Assembly (NCBI GenBank): GCA_944332265.1
Contig: CALVJQ010000011.1
Coordinates: forward strand, 1-43,995
Direction: 5' to 3'
Origin: an uncultured Bacilli bacterium
Lineage (GTDB): Bacteria > Bacillota_I > Bacilli_A > RF39 > UBA660
Length of the DNA stretch: 43,995 nucleotides
Shown in pieces: positions 24,776 to 33,544 of the stretch. The notes beneath the pieces are model-generated. The model worked only from the letters and a program-made list of their open reading frames with translations. It had not been told where the DNA came from and made no database searches. A program made the position numbers and the translations under genes. Every line of letters starts with the position of its first letter. Position 1 is the first letter of the stretch.

Positions 24776-27709
24776 ATGAAAAGAGTTAAATTATTAATTA
24801 TTTCTATTATATATTGCTTTATATTTACGGCTTTTATAAATGTAAATGCTAAACAATACTCTTTAGAAGAAATTCCTGATGGTGCTTATATTATTGGTAC
24901 GCATATGTTTTCTTCTTCCTTATCTCCCGAAACATCGCCTTTTTATTCAGGATTAATTGATTCTTCTACAGTTATGCTTGGTTCATCAACGATTGATACT
25001 TCTGGTTTTGAATCAAGCAAAGATTTTGTGATTTATTATAAAATTATCGAAGATATTTGGCTTGATTCTATAACAGGGTCTGACATTACTCCACCTGAGG
25101 ATGGTTTTGAAATAACTCATGTAAATGGTGAATGTGTTGATCCATCTTGTATGGGTAATGCTATTTCTGTTAAATTCTTAGCAAATGCTGGATTAGAAGA
25201 TGTTTTTGAAACAAAAACAATTAATGTTGAATATGGCGAAAAAATTTCAGCAGCTGAAATTCCAACGTTAAATAATCGTCCTGGATATAAGTTTACTTGT
25301 TGGACAATGAAAGATAGTGATGAATGTTTTGATTTAGATACTCCTATTACTAATGAATTACTTGGTGAAGAGGAAGAGTTAGTATTAGAAACTAAATGGG
25401 AACAAATAAACTATAAAATTACTTATAATAATAATTTTGATGAAACGACTGAAATTAGAGAATGTACTTATGGTAATGTAGGTAATGAAGAGATAAATTG
25501 TTCTTTTGCTGAATATGATTCATTATTTGGGGCACGAGAAAATTATATTTTTGCTGGGTGGTCAACTACTCCAGACGGAGATACTTTATATAATGAAAGT
25601 ACTGACATGGGTGTTATTTTAGGCGATTCTGAAAATATTACTTTATATGCTATTTGGAAAACTGTAAGTTATAAAGTTACATATGATTTAAATGGCGGTA
25701 CATTTAGTGAAGTAGTAAGTCCGCAAACGACATTTACTACGGAAGATGAAAGTATTACTTTACCTAATGTAAATAAAGTCGGTTATAATTTTGTAAATTG
25801 GACTTATGATGGTGAAGAATTTGATGGAAATGATTTACCTAATAAAGATATTACTATAAAAGCTAATTGGAAACCAATTACATATTCATTTGTATATGAG
25901 TCTGATAGAGTAGAATGTACATATGATGTAGATTGTACTATTGATATTACACCTGAAAATGTTCCAGAAGGACGTGAATTTAATAAGTGGTATATTAATG
26001 ATACAAGTAAGATATATATCGGTAATAAGGTTAAGAATTTTACAACAACTGATAAAAAAGAATTTACTTTAGTTCCAGAGTACGAATTAATTAAATATTA
26101 TATTACATATGATTTAGATGGTGGAATTTTAGAAGATGAGAATGTTAATTCTTATACTTATGATTCTATAGAACCTTCTAATAATAAGAATATTACTTTA
26201 AATGTACCAAATAAAGTTGGTTATGATTTTGCTGGATGGGAAGTTATTAAAGGTACAGGTCTTAGTGTAAGAAGTAATACGGAAGTAGTAATTGTTGGAG
26301 CTTCTGATGTTACTTTGAAAGCTAAATGGAAAGAAAAAACTTATACTATTCAATATTATAATGATGATGCGATGGTTGAAAATAAAAATTGTACTTATAC
26401 TAATTGTATAGTTAATGCTCATGATGTTACAAAAGAAGATTATGTATTTATTGGATGGAAATCAGAAAGTACAGGTTTAGTATATAGTAAAGATAGTCTT
26501 ATTTCTTCAACTGATTTAGTAGATGAGGTAGTTAAGCTTGATGCTAAATGGACTAATGAGTATCGTTATACTATTGCTTATGATTTAGATGGTGGAACAT
26601 TTGCTGGAGAAGCTCCTGTTAGTTATATGGCTAATGAAGAAGTATTACTTCCTACGCCTACTAAAGAAGGATATAAATTTGCTGGTTGGTTAGTTGATGA
26701 TGAAGAATTAGATGATAATCGTTTAATTGGATATAGTAAGGATGTTAAATTAAAAGCACAATGGGTTGCTAATACATATACAATTAAATTTAATATGACT
26801 GGTAAATCTATTCCTGAAGTTGTTTGTACATATGATAAAGATTGTTCTTTTGGAGATCATAGTTCTTATGTAGCAGAAAATATGAAATTATTAGGTTGGG
26901 CTAAGATTTCTCAAGGTTCTATCTATTATGGAGATAATTTAGTAGTTAAAAATTTAACGAATAATGATAAAGATGTTATTAATTTATATGCTGTATTAGA
27001 AGATATTACTGTTCGCCATAATGTTTCTTATTATTTAGATGGTGGAGAGTTAACAAGTGGAATAATAAATAATACTTATGTTGATGGTGAAAAGGTAACT
27101 TTACCAGAACCTACTAAAGAAGGATATAAGTTTGCTGGTTGGTATGATGTTAATAGTAGTTCTATTATAGAAAGTGGAACAGCAATTAAGAAAGATTGGT
27201 TATTAGTTGCTAAATGGGAAATACTTACTTATAAGATTACTTATGTTGATTCTTTAGGTGAAGATTTATTAGTTGATGGTTCTTATCCTACTAGTTATGC
27301 TTATGGTGTTAAAGAAATTATTATTCCTAAATTACCTGATGGTGTAATTAGTTGGAAAGTTTTAGGAACTGAGTTAAATAAATATTTCTTAAATGGTGAT
27401 GAGACTTCTAGTTATGTAATTAATGTTAGTAATTATGGAGATATCGAGGTAGTTGGAGAGTTAGCTCCTAAACCAGAACCTGTTATTAAGAAATATGAAG
27501 TTAGTTTATATGATGAAGATATATTATTAGGTGTTCTTTTAGTAGAAGAGAATGATACTATTATAAGTGATAAAACGGTATTTAAAGATATTGAATATGA
27601 AGGATATAAAGAAATGTCATGGAATGATAGTGAAGGAGAACCTTTTGATATTGAATCTACAACTATTACAGAAAATATTAATTTATATTTAGTAAAAGAT
27701 AATGCTTAG
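24776..27709 (+). CDS. Secreted protein of about eleven InlB B-type repeats
   Basis: 977 residues. A signal peptide (about 1-23) ends at VNA, with cleavage before KQYS. After a region of about 100 residues unlike the repeats come some eleven units of about 70-80 residues, each starting with a YxITYDLDGG-like strand and centred on GYxFAGW, ending in a LxAKW strand. Canonical units (3, 5, 7, 9) alternate with units carrying a CTYxxxC motif (2, 4, 6, 8: ECTYDVDC, NCTYTNC, VCTYDKDC). No sortase motif or C-terminal helix is present, so it is either released or held non-covalently. ATG 24776 is favoured by GAGGTGA at 24764. It forms an operon with the preceding gene. Confidence 0.87.
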   Translation: MKRVKLLIISIIYCFIFTAFINVNAKQYSLEEIPDGAYIIGTHMFSSSLSPETSPFYSGLIDSSTVMLGSSTIDTSGFESSKDFVIYYKIIEDIWLDSITGSDITPPEDGFEITHVNGECVDPSCMGNAISVKFLANAGLEDVFETKTINVEYGEKISAAEIPTLNNRPGYKFTCWTMKDSDECFDLDTPITNELLGEEEELVLETKWEQINYKITYNNNFDETTEIRECTYGNVGNEEINCSFAEYDSLFGARENYIFAGWSTTPDGDTLYNESTDMGVILGDSENITLYAIWKTVSYKVTYDLNGGTFSEVVSPQTTFTTEDESITLPNVNKVGYNFVNWTYDGEEFDGNDLPNKDITIKANWKPITYSFVYESDRVECTYDVDCTIDITPENVPEGREFNKWYINDTSKIYIGNKVKNFTTTDKKEFTLVPEYELIKYYITYDLDGGILEDENVNSYTYDSIEPSNNKNITLNVPNKVGYDFAGWEVIKGTGLSVRSNTEVVIVGASDVTLKAKWKEKTYTIQYYNDDAMVENKNCTYTNCIVNAHDVTKEDYVFIGWKSESTGLVYSKDSLISSTDLVDEVVKLDAKWTNEYRYTIAYDLDGGTFAGEAPVSYMANEEVLLPTPTKEGYKFAGWLVDDEELDDNRLIGYSKDVKLKAQWVANTYTIKFNMTGKSIPEVVCTYDKDCSFGDHSSYVAENMKLLGWAKISQGSIYYGDNLVVKNLTNNDKDVINLYAVLEDITVRHNVSYYLDGGELTSGIINNTYVDGEKVTLPEPTKEGYKFAGWYDVNSSSIIESGTAIKKDWLLVAKWEILTYKITYVDSLGEDLLVDGSYPTSYAYGVKEIIIPKLPDGVISWKVLGTELNKYFLNGDETSSYVINVSNYGDIEVVGELAPKPEPVIKKYEVSLYDEDILLGVLLVEENDTIISDKTVFKDIEYEGYKEMSWNDSEGEPFDIESTTITENINLYLVKDNA
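25160..27705 (+). repeat. InlB B-type repeat array
   Basis: Tandem protein-level repeats within the 977-residue secreted protein. The best-conserved DNA-level pair encodes TKEGYKFAGW at about 26660-26690 and 27113-27143, indicating some recent duplication; the other units have diverged at DNA level. Confidence 0.7.
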
Positions 27710-27725
27710 GTATTATCTTTTTTCT
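27694..27725 (+). terminator. Terminator of the InlB-repeat operon
   Basis: A 10-bp stem AAAAGATAAT/ATTATCTTTT (27694-27703 with 27712-27721), with the TAG stop in the 8-base loop, then Ts. Confidence 0.88.
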
Positions 27726-27744
27726 TGTTAGGATGATTATAAAA

Positions 27745-27753
27745 TGGTATAAT
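27745..27753 (+). promoter_or_regulatory. Extended -10 promoter of the Tad-like cluster
   Basis: TGG then TATAAT (27748-27753), 17 bases before the ATG at 27771. Confidence 0.6.
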
Positions 27754-27770
27754 TTATATAGTAGGGGACT

Positions 27771-28556
27771 ATGAAGGTTTGTGATATTATGAAATTAAAA
27801 AAAGGTAAAAGTATGTGTTTTTTTTCTGCTAAAGGTGGAGTTGGAAAAACTACTAATATTTTAAATTTTGCAGGAATATTTGAACAATTAGAAAAGAAAG
27901 TCTTAATTATTGATATGGATTTATATAGTGGAGGAATTGCACTTTATTTAAATAAGAGTTGTGATAAAAGTGTCTATAATATGGCTTTTGATATAATGAA
28001 TGGTTCTTTTACGGAGTTTAATAATTATACTGTAAAAGTTGATAATTATATTGATATCTTAGCAGCTCCTAAGGATCCAAGAGATGCAAATAAAGTAGAT
28101 GCTAGATGTATTAAAACGATAATAGATAAAGCTTGTTCTATATATGATGCTGTGTTAATTGATATGAATCATGCCTTAGATGAAATTAATTTATCAGTAA
28201 TAGATGCTGTTAATGAGATTATGTTTTTTATTACAAATGATCCATTAGATTTAAAAAATATTAGAAGTTTATTATCTATTTTTGATAGTTTAGGAATTAA
28301 GAATTATAGTTTGTTATTGAATAATAGTCGTGATCCTTTTAAATCTTATTTTAGTTTATATGAGATGAGAAAGATTATTAATCATGATATAAATTATTCT
28401 CTTTCAGTTGATTTGTTTTTAAAAGATATGGAGAAATTAATAATGAAAGGAGCTATTGTATCTTTAGATCGAAAGTTTGCTGATGTAATGAGTGATGATT
28501 ATAAAACTTTTGTTTTAATGGCGACTGATTTATTAGAAAGGGATAGTTTGAAATGA
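27771..28556 (+). CDS. MinD/ParA-type ATPase, CpaE/TadZ-like
   Basis: 261 residues. The deviant Walker A KGGVGKTT (21-28) and LIIDMDLYSGGI show the SIMIBI ParA/MinD class. In Tad (Flp) pilus loci such an ATPase (CpaE/TadZ) places the machine in the cell, and here it is followed directly by CpaF-, TadB- and TadC-like genes. The receiver-like N-terminal domain found in many CpaE proteins is absent. The ATG at 27771 follows AGGGG and suits the promoter spacing; ATG 27789 is an alternative that would shorten it by six residues. Its stop overlaps the next start (ATGA). Confidence 0.85.
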   Translation: MKVCDIMKLKKGKSMCFFSAKGGVGKTTNILNFAGIFEQLEKKVLIIDMDLYSGGIALYLNKSCDKSVYNMAFDIMNGSFTEFNNYTVKVDNYIDILAAPKDPRDANKVDARCIKTIIDKACSIYDAVLIDMNHALDEINLSVIDAVNEIMFFITNDPLDLKNIRSLLSIFDSLGIKNYSLLLNNSRDPFKSYFSLYEMRKIINHDINYSLSVDLFLKDMEKLIMKGAIVSLDRKFADVMSDDYKTFVLMATDLLERDSLK

Positions 28557-29875
28557 GTAGATTATTAGAAGAATTTAATATAAGAAGAGATAACCTAGAT
28601 AAAGATGTTAATGATTATTCTTCTTTTCAAGATAAAGATTTATTAGATAAATTTCGTCTTGAAATATTAGAAGATTTAAGTGATAAAGGGTTAGTTAGTG
28701 ATTATGTTAATAAAGATTTAATTAATAGTGAAATTGATGATGTTACTTATGGATATGATTTATCTAATCAAGAAAGAAGTTATTTATTTAATTTGATTGA
28801 TGGGGAAGTAAATGGTTATGGACCGATTACTGAATTATTAAAAGATGATAATATTACTGAGATAATGGTTAATGGTCCTGATCAAGTATTTGTTGAAATT
28901 GATGGTAAAATAGTTAGAGATTATAGTGTTTCTTTTATTAATGAACGACATATTATTAGAACGATTGAAAGATTAATTGAAGATGATGGTAAGAGTATAG
29001 ATGTTAATAGACCAATGGTTGATGCTCGTTTAAAAGACGGAAGTCGTTTTAATGCAATTATTCCGCCTCTTTCTAGTGTTCCAGTTATGACGATTAGAAA
29101 GTTTCGTAAGAATATTGTAACAATGGAGGACTTAGTAAGAAATGGAACTTTAACACCATATATGGCGCGTTTTTTAGAAGCAGCAGTTAAAGCTAAATTG
29201 AATATTATTATCTCTGGTTCAGCAGGAGCTGGAAAGACTTCAGTTTTAAATATATTAGGTAGTTATATATCTGATGATGAGCGAATAATTACTATTGAAG
29301 ATGTTAAGGAATTAAATTTGCAAAAGAGTAATTTAGTTGCTTTAGAAACTAAAAATGCCAATTATGATGGTGGTGGAGAAATTACTGTTTCTCATTTAGT
29401 TAATAATGCGATGCGAATGAGACCTGATCGAATTATTGTCGGAGAAGTTAGAGGGAAAGAAGCATTTGATATGCTACAAGTTATGAATACTGGACATGAT
29501 GGGTCGATTACTACAATACATGCTAATAATACTCATGATGCAATGGATAGATTAGAAACAATGGTTTTAATGGATGGGTTGGAAGTCCCAATTAGAGCGA
29601 TGAGGGAATATATGAATAATGCTATTGATTTAGTAGTTCATATTGCTCGTATGCGCGATGGTCGTCGTAAAATAACAGATATTTCAGAAGTTGTTGGCGT
29701 AAAAAATGAAGAATTAGTTTTAAAGAAGATATTTACATTTAATACTGATGGAATTGGTGAGAATGGAATAGTTCAAGGGGAGTTTGTCTTAGAAAAATAT
29801 ACACCTAAAGTATTAGATAAGATTCGTGGTGAAGGAATTTTTGATTTAGATGATATTTTTAAAAAAAATAAGTAA
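28553..29875 (+). CDS. Type II/IV secretion ATPase, CpaF/TadA-like
   Basis: 440 residues. The hexameric ATPase that powers Tad pili. An N-terminal region (about 1-100), then [17 protein letters not shown] and the Arg-rich TIRKFRK stretch, the Walker A GSAGAGKT (222-229), the Asp/His boxes in [12 protein letters not shown], Walker B-type [15 protein letters not shown], and the TTIHANN His box. These are all typical of CpaF. It overlaps the ATPase gene upstream by four bases. Membrane partners follow. Confidence 0.93.
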   Translation: MSRLLEEFNIRRDNLDKDVNDYSSFQDKDLLDKFRLEILEDLSDKGLVSDYVNKDLINSEIDDVTYGYDLSNQERSYLFNLIDGEVNGYGPITELLKDDNITEIMVNGPDQVFVEIDGKIVRDYSVSFINERHIIRTIERLIEDDGKSIDVNRPMVDARLKDGSRFNAIIPPLSSVPVMTIRKFRKNIVTMEDLVRNGTLTPYMARFLEAAVKAKLNIIISGSAGAGKTSVLNILGSYISDDERIITIEDVKELNLQKSNLVALETKNANYDGGGEITVSHLVNNAMRMRPDRIIVGEVRGKEAFDMLQVMNTGHDGSITTIHANNTHDAMDRLETMVLMDGLEVPIRAMREYMNNAIDLVVHIARMRDGRRKITDISEVVGVKNEELVLKKIFTFNTDGIGENGIVQGEFVLEKYTPKVLDKIRGEGIFDLDDIFKKNK

Positions 29876-29886
29876 GGAGGTATATG

Positions 29887-30873
29887 ATGGAAGATTATAA
29901 AACATTATTACAAGTTATATTGTTATTAATTTGTTTATTTTTCATATATCTTCTTATTAAATATATTCGTTCTATAATTATGAGGAATAGACTTAGTTAT
30001 TATTCACTTAATTTAGATGATGACAGTTTAGAATATAAATCTTTTTATAAAATTATTTCTAAATTCAGTACTTTTTTAAATAGTTTAGTTATTTTTAATG
30101 GTTTAGCTAGAACTTATAATAAGTATATTTATGATAATAGTAAGTTAAGAAAAGGAATAGATTTTATATCTTTGAAATTTATTTCTGGTATTTTGATGAT
30201 ATTATTATATTTGTTTTTAGCTATTTTATATAAAAATGATATTTTATTATATTTAGTTTTAGTATGTTTTGTATTAGGATTTTTATTACCTGACTTTTAT
30301 TGTTTTTTTAAAGAAAAACATTATTCTAGAATAAGTAATCAAGATATATTACGTGCTGTTATTATAATGGAAAATAGTTATAAGGTAAATAAAAGTACTG
30401 AACAAGTATTGGAAGATGTTATAAAGAGAAGCGATGGACGTTTAAAAAATGAATTTATAAGAGTTTTAAATGATATAAGAATTGGTTTAGAAATACCTGA
30501 TGCTTTTTATAGAATGTATTATCGAACCGGCATTGAGGTTCTTAAAAATATCGCTGAAGGATTAAAGGTTGTTATTGTTAGTGGAATTAATCCTGCTATG
30601 GTATTTGAAGAAATAGAAAAATCTTTAATTATGAAAGAACGTTTTTTACAAGAGATATCAGTTTATTTAAGTGTAAATAAAATAGCTCATTTAGTATTTT
30701 TGTTGTTACCTTTAATTTTTATTGTTTGTATTTTTTTATTTAATAAAAGTTATGTAGATATTTTATTAAGTGATATTGGAGTGTTTTTAGTACTTATTTT
30801 AGGAATAGTATATTTATTATATATGTTATTTTTAAGAAGTGTAGTTAAGGGGGATATAAATGAAGAAGAATAA
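29887..30873 (+). CDS. TadB-like membrane platform protein
   Basis: 328 residues. One N-terminal helix, a central pair of hydrophobic helices (about 92-137), a cytoplasmic T2SF-type helical bundle, and two C-terminal helices (about 264-316). The gene order CpaF-TadB-TadC supports the call, since TadB is the inner-membrane platform of the Tad motor. The cytoplasmic part includes DILRAVIIMENSYKVNKSTEQVLED, with the family's ordered helices. ATG 29887 is six bases after AAGGAGGT; 29884 is a close alternative. The 3' end overlaps the next gene by 14 bases. Confidence 0.78.
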   Translation: MEDYKTLLQVILLLICLFFIYLLIKYIRSIIMRNRLSYYSLNLDDDSLEYKSFYKIISKFSTFLNSLVIFNGLARTYNKYIYDNSKLRKGIDFISLKFISGILMILLYLFLAILYKNDILLYLVLVCFVLGFLLPDFYCFFKEKHYSRISNQDILRAVIIMENSYKVNKSTEQVLEDVIKRSDGRLKNEFIRVLNDIRIGLEIPDAFYRMYYRTGIEVLKNIAEGLKVVIVSGINPAMVFEEIEKSLIMKERFLQEISVYLSVNKIAHLVFLLLPLIFIVCIFLFNKSYVDILLSDIGVFLVLILGIVYLLYMLFLRSVVKGDINEEE

Positions 30874-31510
30874 GAAGAATCGCATAAGTCGTAAATTACA
30901 ATTGATGGGTTTACATCTTAATTATAAAGTATTTGGATATATGCGTATAGTAAGTACTATTATCTTATTTATTGGATTATTATTTTTATCACCATATGGT
31001 TATATAGTCGCACCAATATGTGCTTTAATTTATTATTTTCTTTTAGAATATATTATATTAGATTTAGGTATTAAAAGAAGAAAAAGATTATTAGAAAGTC
31101 AAGCTAATTCTTTCTTTCGTACTTTTTTACTTTTATTAAAAAGTGGAAGAGGAATAAAAAATTCTTTAATATTAACTACTTCTGTTTTAGACAATGAATT
31201 AAGTTATGAATTTAGAAAAGAATTGGGTAATATAAAAAATGGTAAGACTTTAGAAGAAGGTTTATCTTCATTAACTCTGAGAATTCCAAGTTTAATTATA
31301 AATAATATTATTACAAGTGTTATTGAAGCTAGTCGTTATGGTAATAATGTTTTAGAAAGTATTTTATTACAATTGGAATATATAAAAGAAATAGAAGAGA
31401 AGAGAGTATTGAGGTCTTATCGCGTTGTACCTTATAAAGCTGCTTTATTAAGTTTAATGTTTGGTTTTATTATGATTGGAATATTGATTCTTTTTGCCAT
31501 TTATGTTTAA
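30860..31510 (+). CDS. TadC-like membrane platform protein
   Basis: 216 residues, shorter than the 280-300 usual for TadC. Two N-terminal helices (about 25-68), a T2SF-type cytoplasmic bundle with LLLLKSGRGIKNSLILT and LEEGLSSLTLRIPSL, and one C-terminal helix. It is the second platform partner of the Tad motor. The ATG overlaps the TadB-like gene and follows GGGGGAT. No pilin, prepilin peptidase or pseudopilin gene follows. Confidence 0.75.
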   Translation: MKKNKKNRISRKLQLMGLHLNYKVFGYMRIVSTIILFIGLLFLSPYGYIVAPICALIYYFLLEYIILDLGIKRRKRLLESQANSFFRTFLLLLKSGRGIKNSLILTTSVLDNELSYEFRKELGNIKNGKTLEEGLSSLTLRIPSLIINNIITSVIEASRYGNNVLESILLQLEYIKEIEEKRVLRSYRVVPYKAALLSLMFGFIMIGILILFAIYV

Positions 31511-31524
31511 AACAATAATATTTA

Positions 31525-31533
31525 TGATATAAT
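31525..31533 (+). promoter_or_regulatory. Extended -10 promoter of the small helical protein gene
   Basis: TGA then TATAAT (31528-31533), 20 bases before the ATG at 31554. Confidence 0.55.
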
Positions 31534-31553
31534 GATTATAGGAGGAGATTAAG

Positions 31554-31865
31554 ATGAAAGAGGATTTAAAAACAGTATTATTTATGGGTTTAGGAGCTTT
31601 AGCTGAGACTAATGAGAAGATGAAAGACGTTAAAGATAGTTTATATACTCGTGGTAAGGAATTATACGAAAAAGGAGTTATTGCTAACGAAGAATTAAAA
31701 CATAATATAAATGAAGCAATGAAAGAAAGAGTAACTGTTGTTAATGTTAATTCTAATAAGAAAGAAGATCTTATTGAAGCGATTAATAAAATGTCAGCTA
31801 AGGATAGAGAAGATATTTTAAAAGGAATTAAAGTTAGTCAAAAAAATGAGAAAGGAGAAAAGTAA
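31554..31865 (+). CDS. Small helical phasin-like protein
   Basis: 103 residues, all predicted helix, with heptad-like charge spacing, no membrane segment and a Lys/Glu-rich end. Small proteins of this type (annotated phasin-like or polyhydroxyalkanoate-granule regulators) often precede AarF/UbiB genes in Firmicutes, and a UbiB-like gene is next here. The ATG has a strong AGGAGGAG. No firm function. The stop lies in the left arm of its terminator. Confidence 0.72.
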   Translation: MKEDLKTVLFMGLGALAETNEKMKDVKDSLYTRGKELYEKGVIANEELKHNINEAMKERVTVVNVNSNKKEDLIEAINKMSAKDREDILKGIKVSQKNEKGEK

Positions 31866-31888
31866 AAAGCAGGCTTTTTACTTTTTTT
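31858..31888 (+). terminator. Terminator of the small helical protein gene
   Basis: A 13-bp inverted repeat AAAAGTAAAAAGC/GCTTTTTACTTTT (31858-31870 with 31873-31885) and T-run. The apex closes as a 4-base CAGG loop. Confidence 0.88.
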
Positions 31889-31900
31889 GTTTGTTAAATA

Positions 31901-31909
31901 TGATATAAT
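31901..31909 (+). promoter_or_regulatory. Extended -10 promoter of the UbiB/AarF gene
   Basis: TGA then TATAAT (31904-31909), 28 bases before the preferred ATG at 31938 and close behind the previous terminator. Confidence 0.55.
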
Positions 31910-31937
31910 TAGAAAGTAAGATAGTAGTTGGAAAGTG

Positions 31938-33536
31938 ATGGTGGTATTTGTGAATGAGAATATCAGCGGGAAAAAAAGATTAATGGAAATTATTAGGATT
32001 TTAAAAAATAATGATATTTTTTCACCAATGACACCTGTTAAATTTAGAAAACTATTGGAGGAATTAGGTCCTACTTTTGTAAAAATAGGACAGATATTAT
32101 CTAATCGTCCTGATATATTAAGTAATGATTATGTTAGTGAGTTAAGTAAGCTTCGTACAAAAGTATCACCAATGTCTTATCAAGAGATATTAGATATTTT
32201 AAAAGAAGAATATGGTAAGCCTTTGTTTTTATCTTTTAGAAGTATTGATCGTAATCCTTTAGGTAGTGCATCTATAGCTCAAGTTCATAGAGCTGTTTTA
32301 AAAGATGGCGAAGATGTCGTTATTAAGGTACAACGTCGAAATATTAAAGCTAAGATGATAGCTGATATTAGAGTTTTAAAAAAAGCTCTTCATATTTTGC
32401 ATGTCCAAAAATTTTTTAAAGATATAATATCTTTTGATAATGTTTTAGATGAATTATTGAATACGACATTAGAAGAAATGAATTTTTTAACAGAAGCTGA
32501 GCATATTAAAGAGTTTTACTTAGAAAATAAAGATTTAAAATATATTAAAGTTCCTAAGGTTTATAATAGTTTAACTACAGAGAGAGTTTTAGTAATGGAA
32601 TATATTGATGGCTATAATATAAGTCAACTTGATAAGATAATAGAAAATGGATATGATTTGAAAGAAATAGCTTTGAAGTTAGCTGATAACTATATTTATC
32701 AAGCTATTGATGTTGGATATTTTCATGCTGATCCTCACCCTGATAATATTATTATTACAGATGGAAAAATTGCTTATATTGACTTTGGTATGATGGGAAG
32801 ATTAAATAGTCGTAATAAAGAATTATTAGAAAAATGCATTATAGCTATTTTTAATGATGATATTAGAGAAGTTGAACGTATTTTATTAACTTTAGGAGAT
32901 GCTAAGTATGAAGTTAATCATTATCGTTTATGTAATGAAATACAAGTTATTTTAGATAAGAATAAATCGATGGGGATTAAAGATATTAATATTACGAAAT
33001 TTGCTAATGAGTTATTAATATTACTTGGTGATAATGGAATTACTTTACCTGATGATATAACAATGTTAGTTAGGGGAATTGTCGTATTAGAAGGAACTTT
33101 AGAAATAATTAGTCCTGAAATTAATTTAATGGAAGTTTTTGAAAATCGTGTACAAAATGGAAGTTTAAAAAATTATTTTAATAAAGAAAGATTGGAAAAA
33201 GAATTAGGTCATAGTGTCAATTCATTATTAAGTTTAAATAGATTACCAAATGATTTACATAAATTATTTAAAGGAATGGCACGTGGAGAGACTAAGTTTA
33301 ATATTGAAATCAATGATGCTAATAAAGCTTTTGATAGATTAGAAAAAATGATTCATCGTATAGTTGTTTCTTTTTTAGACGTTGCATTCATTTTAGGGGC
33401 AGCTTTAATGGTTTCTAATGGCTTGGAAACTAGTGATCAAAGATTTTTATTTTATATTTATGTAGCTGTTGGTTTTATTTTTACAGTATGGTTATTTATT
33501 AAGATGTATTTTGATAAATTGAATCGTAAAAAATAG
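31938..33536 (+). CDS. AarF/UbiB-family atypical kinase
   Basis: 532 residues. The ADCK/UbiB protein-kinase-like fold: KxGQ stretch GPTFVKIGQILSNRPD, an Ala-rich nucleotide loop GSASIAQVHRA, the catalytic-loop ADPHPDN and the DFG stretch YIDFGMMG. Two C-terminal membrane helices (about 475-525) complete it. UbiB proteins have ATPase activity tied to quinone or lipid metabolism; many quinone-free anaerobes keep a copy, and no quinone genes are seen here. Start at 31938 uses TTGGAAAG; GTG 31950 is an alternative. Confidence 0.92.
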   Translation: MVVFVNENISGKKRLMEIIRILKNNDIFSPMTPVKFRKLLEELGPTFVKIGQILSNRPDILSNDYVSELSKLRTKVSPMSYQEILDILKEEYGKPLFLSFRSIDRNPLGSASIAQVHRAVLKDGEDVVIKVQRRNIKAKMIADIRVLKKALHILHVQKFFKDIISFDNVLDELLNTTLEEMNFLTEAEHIKEFYLENKDLKYIKVPKVYNSLTTERVLVMEYIDGYNISQLDKIIENGYDLKEIALKLADNYIYQAIDVGYFHADPHPDNIIITDGKIAYIDFGMMGRLNSRNKELLEKCIIAIFNDDIREVERILLTLGDAKYEVNHYRLCNEIQVILDKNKSMGIKDINITKFANELLILLGDNGITLPDDITMLVRGIVVLEGTLEIISPEINLMEVFENRVQNGSLKNYFNKERLEKELGHSVNSLLSLNRLPNDLHKLFKGMARGETKFNIEINDANKAFDRLEKMIHRIVVSFLDVAFILGAALMVSNGLETSDQRFLFYIYVAVGFIFTVWLFIKMYFDKLNRKK

Positions 33537-33544
33537 AAAGAAGA

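Noticed and set aside
26198-26422. Minus-strand frame inside the InlB-repeat gene
   Set aside because: Shadow frame of repeat-coding sequence; Ile/Ser-rich with no start signals.
24776-27709. CRISPR-like or satellite DNA repeats in the InlB gene
   Set aside because: The repetition is at protein level with a full open frame; DNA identity between units is low apart from short stretches.
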